From Symsagittifera roscoffensis (Eukaryota; Xenacoelomorpha; Acoela; Convolutidae), in NCBI RefSeq assembly GCF_963678635.1, contig NC_087066.1, positions 65,133,277 through 65,197,276 of the forward strand: 64,000 nucleotides of DNA, in the 5' to 3' direction. The notes beneath the pieces were generated by a model, which was not told the origin of the DNA, ran no database searches, and was given only the letters and a program-made list of their open reading frames with translations. The position numbers and the translations under genes are program-made. How positions within the stretch are numbered: the stretch's first letter is position 1; each line of letters begins with the position of its first letter. Below are positions 24,201-31,170 of this stretch, piece after piece.

Positions 24201-27200
24201 AATTTCAATCAGTTCTGTATATAGAAAGAGTTGACTAAATAGCCCAACAAGATAAATTTCGTCTGCTATTGGAAACTATTTCGTATCTTACCTGTGGTGT
24301 TCCATCCTTCACTCTTCCAGTGAGGATCCGAATGAAGTTCTCGGCAGTCACTTCGTATCCTCGGTAGTCCACCTCCACGTCATCGCCATAAATGTTAATC
24401 TTCTGGTTTGAATTGTGGTAGATTGTTGCTGCAAATACTCATTAATTTAAACACAGAAGCTACGGAACCCTTCGCAAGCCTTTACAAATATAATTGCCAC
24501 GATAGAGGCAAAGAGGAGCTTCGCTCTATTTGCGATACAGAAAGAATAAACATAGCCAACAGGCAGTTGGAAGAGTCAATGAACGCAAATAAACAGAAAA
24601 AAAAGACTAATTGAAAGAATCTTTTTTCGAAAAAATTATACGGCCTTAAACCTCTTTGATTTTCCAGAACAATTTGAGATTGAATTTTTTTGAAAACTGG
24701 ATCAACAGGTAAATTTTCAAGACATTTAATTTCAAATAATCAATGCTAATATATTCAAAACATAACCATCACAGTAAGCTCAGAACGAAATAAACTCTCG
24801 TCAAAGTTAAAAAAGTGAAACGTAGTGGCAAAACAAAACATTCCAAAAAACATCAAAGAAAATTGCTACATTCTGCATAACCGTCTGCGCTTTCTGCTAA
24901 AAGCAAGCATCTCCAATCAGCAACAAGTACGAAGTGAATAGAAAAATTAATTAAAAATAACATTTTTGCAAAAAAAATTAGGATCAAAAATTAACAGCGA
25001 GTATAGTACGATTGATACTCCCTGTTAATTTTTGATCCTTACTTTTTTTGCAAAAATATTATTTTTCATTAATTTTTCTATTCACTTCGTACTTGTTGCT
25101 GATTGGTGATGACGATTGATAAAAGAGATGAACCGAAAAAATACATCACGCAGTCAGACTCATCTATCTAAATTTCGCAATGTTTTTGAAACTAGTTTAT
25201 TCCCAACTTGTTGTTCCGACCATTGAAAATGGAGAGGAACTTTGTTTACTTTTAGTATTTTTTGTTAGTTTACTTTGAGTATTTTAGCGTCTTTTTGGAA
25301 TAAAAATTCAAAAAAACTGCGAGAACAAATTCGAAAACTTTTCTTCACAATTTTTTTCAATTTGTTTATTTTTCTATGACTGTCGAATATACCTAACCCC
25401 AGTTTATTGTTCAGCTCCTTTTATCACAGCACGCCGAAACAAAAAAAACAGCAAATAATTTGAAAAAATAACTTTATTTTTTAAAGAACATTCTGTGCTA
25501 CTTGCACAGTAACCGGCTATCCTTGTTTGATTGCTTGCATTTATTGAACCCAAACGAAAAGAGGCATACACGAGATTAAAAAATTCAGGAAAAACAATTA
25601 TGCCGAAAAAAATGACTTGTTGGAAATATGATTATTTTTGGAGAAAATTTTCACACCTTTAGCTTAGTCTTAAGCAATCATAAGCGTAAACAGAAGCTTG
25701 AAAAATTAATAAGTGCCATAAAAAAAATTGAAACACAAAATCAGCAGCTTCCACTATTGAAAACACATTTTTTAAAATTAAAATTCGGTCTTATGCCCTC
25801 AACCTTATTACTGACATTTTAATTCAGTCCTCAATTGACCTTCAATTTTGGTATCATTTCTCGATGCCCACAGACTGATAAAATTTGGTCGTAAAAAAAT
25901 CATCGCTAGAAACCCACCGTGCTCAAATTGAAGGCTAAAAAATCTAGGCGAAAACCGTTCGAGACAACTTAGAGGCAAAAACATCAGAAAATCACAAATC
26001 TCGGGCAAAGGTTTTTGTACTTAAATTACTTGTTTAAAAAAGATGCAGTCACATAGCAAAAATATTCGTAGAGCATTTTCGAGCTTTCATATTTTGTTGC
26101 ATTTCCAAACCAAAAATCCAATTTTAAAAGAACTTATGTTTCGCAAGTGCAAATAAATCAAAAATCCTTCCTGCTGATTTCGCAAAGGTTCCGACTCTTA
26201 TTAAATGAATAAAATCCTCCGAAAAAAGTCTATCTATAATTTGTAGCTGTGTACTAAAATCACCAAACCAGTTAAATCATTGGGTTGCCATTCAAAGTGT
26301 ACGCTATTTTCACGATGAAAAATTTCTCTCATTGCATCCCAATTCACATTGAAAGCAATAAAATAAATGTGCACCAAAACCGGTTTATGAATGCTTGTGA
26401 TAAAAAATAGACAAAAAACACAAATGTAATGTTATATGACAGGAGCCGATGTCGCGTTTTTTTTAATCAAAAAAGAACTAAAAAGTGTTCACAAATCAAA
26501 GGTTTTCAACTTATGCGATAAAAAATGGCTGATAACAGAAAATCATAGCAATAACGCTATTACAATCACGGTTTTCCGCAGAAACCTTTTAAAACGAGAA
26601 AAAAAACGAATAAAAACTGATATACTGAAATCGGATTTGGTAAATTTACACCCAACATAAAAACCGAGAAGAACGGGCGTTCAAAATGCAGACAAACTCA
26701 AAATTTGTCGGTGCGAAAATACAGATTTGGAGATTACTACCTTTTGAATAATTCTGAGAACAAAATTACTAATGGAAAAAAAGACTTGTACCCGGTTGCA
26801 ACACCTTCGCTTATCTCAGGGGTAATTTTTTTTTTGCTTAAACAAACTTGAATTCAGAAATCAAAAGTAACTAGCGTGTAACGCACCTCCGGTGCTTCAG
26901 AATATTAAACGTGAAAACTGTTTTTTTTAAATAAACGAAAAAGAAACAACAACAAAAGAAATGTAACCGTAAAAAAAATAAACAAAAACATTTCAATGGT
27001 CAAATCTCTGAAGCTACTGGGTTTTAGAATGGCTGACGGCATACAAGTAATCGCTCCATATTTAACAAATTCATTGGCAAAATCAATGAATTTTTGAAAG
27101 AAACTGTTTTAACTAAGGTTGTTAAATTTAGTTCTTTTTTTATTTCAAACAGATTTTTTTTCTTAGTTCAACTGATCAGTTTAATGAAAATTTTTGAAAT

Positions 27201-28729
27201 ATCCGAAAAAAAGTCAATTTCAACAACTTAAACACACTAAGCAATAAAAATTGGGTAAAGACCACATCTGCAACTGCTGGTGTTAATCTGACTTAACCCC
27301 ACCAATCCAACGGCGATTTCAAATTTTTGATGAAAATTTTTTTTTTTGGAATTTAAGTGACTTTTTTTGAAAAATCATGAAAAATGAATCAAAATTCACA
27401 TCTAGGAAAAAGAAATGCAATGAAAAGTCATCTTCAGAGTCCGCATGAACACATAAAAACTTCCTGAGAGTGCCTCAACAGCATCCCATCATAATTTCGA
27501 GAAGTTCAAACTTTGTTAAGTTTTTTCAAACATTAAGTTTTTGTAAAATTTTGATTAATAAAAAAATGGCATATCTCAGTAACAAAGATTATTAAAGCAG
27601 TCAAAACTTGAAGCAAAGAACTGCAACTTCTGAAAGTACCATGAGATCACCCAACTATGGGGTTGGGAATTAAAAATTTCGTAACGTTTTTTCAAATAAA
27701 GTTTTATGAAAATTTTTCAAGAATTTATGAAAAAACGTCAGGTCTTCGAAACTTAAAATATTTCAGCAGTATTATTTGGAGAGATGATTTGCAAGATCTT
27801 ATAGTACTATGAGAAAACCTTACACTATAGAACTGAAAATATCAAATTTTGTTGAGTTTTTTATATCTAAATAATGTGAAAATTTTTTATCTTGAAAAAC
27901 GTTATATTCATATATTGAGGCAAGATTTAGAACCCCTGAGAGTACCCTAGCACCACCCAATTACTGAGTTGAGATATTCAACTTTTGTAAAATTAATATA
28001 ATTTCTTTTTTACAAACTATCATAAAATTTTTATTGACAAAATCATTAAAAACGTCAAAACTCGGAAACTTAAAGGATTTGAGCAATCATATTTGGATGC
28101 ATAGCCTACAGCAACTGAAAATACCCTTAGAGCAACTCACGCCATAGAGTTGAGAAATTCAATTTTGTCTAGTTTTTATAAATAAGTTCTTTGAAAAAAT
28201 CATAAAAAATTCTAGATAATCGAAAGACTGATATTTGAAAAAGAAATATATATGACTTTTTGAAGCTCTATCAATTCTAACTAAGTGTCTTTACTTCGAT
28301 CATTGACAATTAAAAATGCCGCGTTTCGTATATCATTTGCTTTCGCATCCAAAAAACTCTCCTCGTAGCTTTTCGGTTTATTTTCTAAGTGTAGGTAGAG
28401 CTGAGCAAAAAATTGGTATCTTTTTGAGTCTTCGTGAGAACTTCTCAGTTAATTAACTTAACTGCTTTAGGAATCAAAATAAGCTAATGATAATTACCAG
28501 GTCGAGGGTTTCTAGGATTACAAGCTGCATCATCCGCTAGCATCAAAATGATGTGGCTATCAGGAATTCCTAGACGCTTAATGCTTCTATAAATTGATAG
28601 CACGTTGGCCACATGTCGATAATTGAACCAAAACTTGCTCGTATCAACTAAAATAGCCCAATTATTTGTATGCGAGTAAATACATGCAACAAATTGAACA
28701 ACACAAATGAGTTGATAAAACAAGTTCAT
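17907..28729 (-). CDS. PIGK: GPI-anchor transamidase catalytic subunit (PIG-K/GPI8), six exons
   Basis: PIG-K is the cysteine protease (family C13) of the ER-membrane GPI transamidase, which cleaves the C-terminal signal of proproteins and joins them to GPI. Exons read 28729-28498, 24428-24292, 20462-20260, 20024-19920, 19013-18880 and 18289-17907 and join in frame to 397 codons, close to the usual 395. Residues 1-20 look like a signal peptide. [18 protein letters not shown] and [13 protein letters not shown] are family hallmarks. The dyad is His142 (YMTGHGG) and Cys184 (ETCKA), 42 residues apart as in the human enzyme. Cys70 matches the residue that disulfide-links to PIG-T. A single membrane segment lies at about 351-369. 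Residues flanking the catalytic Cys differ from the usual DTCQ. Intron phases are 1, 0, 2, 2, 1. All junctions are my reading of splice consensus plus frame. Confidence 0.93.
18425..18705 (+). repeat. Interspersed repeat R1, copy in PIGK intron 5
   Basis: Begins ACCCAATTTGAGAAACTGGATC and runs through ATCACG(T)TTTTC..TGACCTT, GCCTTCCTTTTAACAA and CGACCTATAAAAGTCTGA, collinear with the copies at 19317-19600 and 23200-23400. Confidence 0.65.
18880..19013 (-). CDS. PIGK: PIGK exon 5 with GC donor
   Basis: 134 nt encode [10 protein letters not shown] through HRTDLYSG. Acceptor TTTAG. The only donor giving the right frame is CAG|GCACTG at 18879, a GC-AG intron. Phase 1. Confidence 0.88.
19050..19600 (+). 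repeat. Interspersed repeat R1, copy in PIGK intron 4
   Basis: Longest R1 copy: ACATAGCCAACAG at the left, then GGCCTTAGAGCTCTTTGAATTT, ACTGGATCAAAAAGTAA, CACGTTTTCCGTGACCTTCA, TTTGCCTTCCTTTTAACAA and CCAAGACCTATATAAGAGT. No coding capacity. Confidence 0.65.
19600..19853 (-). mobile_element. tRNA-derived SINE in PIGK intron 4
   Basis: On the minus strand from about 19853 the sequence GGGAGTGACGGTGAAGTGG (A-box-like) is followed about 40 nt later by GTGTTCGAGGCCC (B-box-like), the layout of a tRNA head with an internal Pol III promoter. After it come about 180 bp of unrelated body and an AATAAATCATCTT-type end. The tRNA part does not fold as a complete functional tRNA by eye. It lies in the same sense as PIGK. 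Confidence 0.55.
19920..20024 (-). CDS. PIGK: PIGK exon 4
   Basis: 105 nt encode [20 protein letters not shown] and GVHVIDR. The acceptor ends TCAAG and the donor is CAG|GTAAG; phase 2. Too short to stand out as an open frame, found by splice joining. Confidence 0.9.
20260..20462 (-). CDS. PIGK: PIGK exon 3 (catalytic exon)
   Basis: 203 nt carrying both catalytic residues: His142 in YMTGHGG and Cys184 in IETCKAASM, plus GFLKFQD and QKRRY family motifs. Acceptor TTTAG, donor CAG|GTAAG; phase 2. Confidence 0.95.
20607..21180. other. PIGK intron 2, left part; possible non-autonomous DNA element
   Basis: Non-coding. GCTCGACTAGC at 20696-20706 has an exact inverted partner at 21486-21496, bracketing about 800 bp that includes the 153-bp tandem pair. 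Too short to prove a transposon. Confidence 0.3.
21181..21486 (+). repeat. Two tandem copies of a 153-bp unit
   Basis: GTTAAGGAATTTCATTTGC begins at 21181 and again at 21334, with nearly identical continuation (differences at two or three sites). The period is a multiple of three, which produces a fortuitous 122-codon frame. Confidence 0.9.
21540..22700. other. PIGK intron 2, middle part
   Basis: AT-rich intronic sequence with no recognised feature. Confidence 0.4.
22700..23400 (+). repeat. Interspersed repeat R1, extended copy in PIGK intron 2
   Basis: The part 23020-23400 (CATAGCCAACAGACAGCTGG, then TTGAGTTTGCTTTCCTTTAAACAA and CGACCTATTTAAGAGTCTGA) matches R1. Upstream, 22739-23000 resembles 23855-24110, including TATCCTCTTATGCAGCCCAA versus GAGCCTCTTATGTAGCCCAA and a following GATATAGTTTTATCACCAATT-like block. 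So the family is probably longer than 1 kb and truncated in most copies. Confidence 0.5.
23855..24110 (+). repeat. R1-related block, second copy in PIGK intron 2
   Basis: Diverged duplicate of 22739-23000 in the same orientation. Confidence 0.4.
24292..24428 (-). CDS. PIGK: PIGK exon 2
   Basis: Acceptor GCTGCAG before 24428; 137 nt encode [18 protein letters not shown] and [11 protein letters not shown]. Donor CAG|GTAAG; phase 0. The split codon joins exon 1 to give the expected PAT. Confidence 0.93.
24545..24760 (+). repeat. Interspersed repeat R1, truncated copy in PIGK intron 1
   Basis: ACATAGCCAACAGGCAGTTGG, then GGCCTTAAACCTCTTTGATTTT and AACTGGATCAACAGGTAAATTTT, collinear with the left half of the 19050 copy. 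Confidence 0.55.
24913..25106. repeat. 194-bp palindromic (foldback) element
   Basis: CCAATCAGCAACAAGTACG at the left end is matched by its reverse complement ending at 25106. Arms are about 92 bp with few mismatches and the loop is about 10 bp. This is the shape of a foldback MITE. No clear target duplication is seen. Confidence 0.75.
25204..25445 (+). repeat. Dispersed repeat family R2, copy 3
   Basis: Contains TTCCGACCATTGAAAATGG and, further right, TGACTGTCGAATATACCTAA and CTTTTATCACAGCACGC, both shared with 2108-2650 in opposite orientation. Confidence 0.5.
25446..27290. other. PIGK intron 1, middle part
   Basis: AT-rich with no supported gene. 25485-25515 carries TTCTGTGCTACTTGCACAG, the inverse of the satellite motif of 5.4-13.1 kb. 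26740-26825 resembles the middle of the 932-bp tandem unit (see findings). Confidence 0.4.
27300..28240. repeat. Degenerate tandem repeat, unit about 165 bp
   Basis: A block like CTGAGAGTACC...CACCCAA...GGGTTGAGAAATTCAA(A)TTTTGT recurs near 27466, 27632, 27800, 27936 and 28107. Units are strongly diverged, so this is an old local array in PIGK intron 1. Confidence 0.5.
28498..28729 (-). CDS. PIGK: PIGK exon 1
   Basis: ATG at 28729-28727 opens a signal peptide, then the first strand and helix of the C13 fold ending ...NPRNPRP. The donor is CTG|GTAATT; phase 1. Confidence 0.93.
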
Positions 28730-29271
28730 TATCCAGCTCTGAAAAACATAATAACACTTGTGGCGTCCCAGATGATAGAAGATTGAAGGCTAGAAATTCA
28801 ATGATAGCAAATAAGGATGTTGTATTCAAAACCATCAACGAAACCGCAAAAATCTTAAAGCCAGGGTAAAATTATAATTGTTGGGTTCTTCAAAAATAAA
28901 GTATGAACAAATAGGAAAAGCTGAGCATCTTACCAAAAAACACCGAATAAATCCCGAATTTTTATTCCGACCAATGAAAATGGGGAGGAACTTTGGATTA
29001 AGGTAGGTTTTAGTTTTTTGTTTTCCATATATAATCATGTACCAAGAATAATCATCGGAATGGGTCGAGTGATATACTGGAGAAAAAAAGTAACACAACC
29101 AAACAACTTAAATTCTCAAAAAAAAAATCCCAAGGAAACCTAATGATCATAAATTTGTTTTAATTTTTGCGTGAAAACAAACGTTAGAAACACAGTTTTG
29201 TCCGACTCATGAATTGAAACATTAAAAAAATGAAAATCGTTCCTTTTTAGCTGAAAAAAAAACAATAATTA
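28730..29271 (-). promoter_or_regulatory. PIGK upstream region
   Basis: The 542 bp between the PIGK start codon and the first LTR must hold whatever is left of its 5' UTR and core promoter. No TATA box or CpG-rich stretch is evident, and 28885-29080 is a copy of the R2 repeat. Confidence 0.35.
28885..29080 (-). repeat. Dispersed repeat family R2, copy 4
   Basis: On the minus strand: CACTCGACCCATTCCGATGAT...CCCCATTTTCATTGGTCGGAA, matching 2494-2650 in plus orientation. Confidence 0.55.
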
Positions 29272-29839
29272 TGTGCCAGTCGGTCATATCTGGAAGTTTG
29301 ACCTTGAGGGACACGAATATACATGATTTTGGAGTGAAGTTTTATTTTTCAAAATTTCGAATGGAGCCTGTCATGCTCAGTTTTCTCACAACAACTGAAA
29401 ACACAAAATGAAAAATCAGAACGACCGAATTTACAATTGCGGGAAAATACTTAAGAAAACAGCAGGAAATTGCTATTCGCAATTTCCAGATACAAAATAA
29501 GACACGAGTAGAGCCGTCTTATCCTGAAATAGGAGGCGAGATAATCACGAGAGAAGAGTGCAATTATTCGAACTGAACCAGAGTGAACCTTCAACGGAAA
29601 GGTGGACAGCTGGAGTGTCCCAATGGTTCAGACTAAAACTTCAATTCTAGAGTTAAAACTTATTTCCTTTATTAAAACTGATTAGTATTCTCGAGTTGCT
29701 CATCAATTTAATTACTCCCTATTCTCGAGTGTGTCGACATGTGAGTTCCAAATTTAGTTTTCTCGAGTGTGTTTTATGATTGTTATTTTGAGATAAGGCG
29801 AGTTTTAGGTTGATCCATCTGAAATTGATCAAAGTTCCA
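29272..29839 (+). repeat. Element 2 5' LTR, first part
   Basis: 568 bp from TGTGCCAGTCGG to CAAAGTTCCA; reverse complement resembles 30139-30744 of element 1. It is cut by the insertion of element 1; the bases CCA occur at both sides of the insertion. Confidence 0.88.
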
Positions 29840-30744
29840 TGTAACATTCGTCTACTGCAGTCACACATGAGGCTTAAGAAAAATAGGCCCTATAACCATT
29901 GGCTCAAGAGTCAGGGACACTATCTCTTGTGTTTTTGTACCTCAAATCAGTCGGAGCCAATTCGGTTCGCTTGTGACATGAGACTACGACCCGTTACAGC
30001 TTAAAGGCTACTACTAAAATATCCCCCCACTCTAGAATTAGAAACGTCCCCATACTTAGGTCTCTAGATACCCAAAATACATGAACGCCATTAAAAACCG
30101 GGTCGGAACAATCCGTTAAGTTACTTTTTATTAGACAGTGGAACTTTGATCCATTTCAGATGGATCAACCTAAAACTCGCCTTACCTCAACATAACAATT
30201 ATAAAACACACTCTAGAAATTTAAATTAGTACTCACATTGTAGCACGCTCAAGAACCAGGAAGTAAATAAGTCGGTGAACAACTCAAGAATCATTAAAGT
30301 AACTAAAATGAGTTTAATGTTAGTCAGTTTTAATAACAAGAACAAGTTTTTACTCTAGACTGTAAGTTCTCGTGAACCATTGGGACACTCTAGCTGTCCA
30401 CCTTTCAACCGAAGGTTCACTCTAGTCCAGTTTAGAATAATACTCCAATCACAACAATCCAGTTCGTGGGAATGCGCTCGTCTCTGTTTTAGATGGGACA
30501 GCTCTACTCTCGATTATTACTGCTACTGAAATTGCGAATAGCAATTTCCCACTGATTTTTCTAGCAACTTTCCCGCGATTGTCACTCGATTGTTCTGACT
30601 TCTCTTTTCTGATTTTCAGTTATCGCGAGAAAATCTTGCATGACAGGTTCCATTCGAAATTTTGAAAAATTAAATTTTACTCCAAAATTAAGTGTTTTTT
30701 TGCTTCTCTCAAGGTCAAACTTCCAAATATGACCGACTGGCACA
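29840..30744 (-). repeat. Element 1 3' LTR
   Basis: 905 bp, from TGTAACATTCG to CTGGCACA as read on the plus strand. By hand count it differs from 47280-48183 at about eight substitutions and one 1-bp indel. Confidence 0.92.
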
Positions 30745-30757
30745 TACTCCCCGGACT
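30745..30757 (-). promoter_or_regulatory. Element 1 polypurine tract
   Basis: Minus strand reads TCCGGGGAGTA directly before the 3' LTR TGTGCC. A short purine run next to the LTR is the expected plus-strand primer site. Confidence 0.6.
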
Positions 30758-31170
30758 CGAGATCGATGTCCTCATCGCGTGCTGTCTTCTGTCAGTGAGT
30801 CCCAGAAAACCGAGTGTTACTCAAGATACAGTGCCAGTGGTCATTTACAGAAGTTTGCAGCAGACTTAAGCTTATCTACACCCCAAAATTCACAGCCATG
30901 TAAAATTTTCACACTATCGCTAAACAGCAATCAAAATCTGCACACACCTGCACCCTTGAATTCTCGCTTTTCAAGCCAATTTAAAATTTCTTTTGTCCCA
31001 TTCAATTAGGAAATTGTCATGCAGCATTTTCGTTTATATAATAGATATAGCATATTAATAACAATATCTTGTTTTGTTAAAATTTCTTTTTCGTGAACCC
31101 AGGTTTCACCCGGATCCCCGCTCAATTCCCCTTTTCCTCTCAAGACTCAAGATCCATTCGAGCCACCTGC
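30758..31170 (-). other. Element 1 3' untranslated region
   Basis: About 410 bp between the ORF3 stop and the polypurine tract, without a conserved frame on the sense strand. Confidence 0.5.

Noticed and set aside
17907-28729. Legumain or caspase instead of PIG-K
   Set aside because: The [20 protein letters not shown] and VYMTGHGG motifs plus the C-terminal membrane segment are PIG-K-specific within family C13.
29272-30744. DNA transposon with long terminal inverted repeats (29272-29839 versus 30139-30744)
   Set aside because: The inverted pair is explained by element 1's LTR abutting the oppositely oriented LTR of element 2; the same pieces recur at 47.3-48.5 kb.
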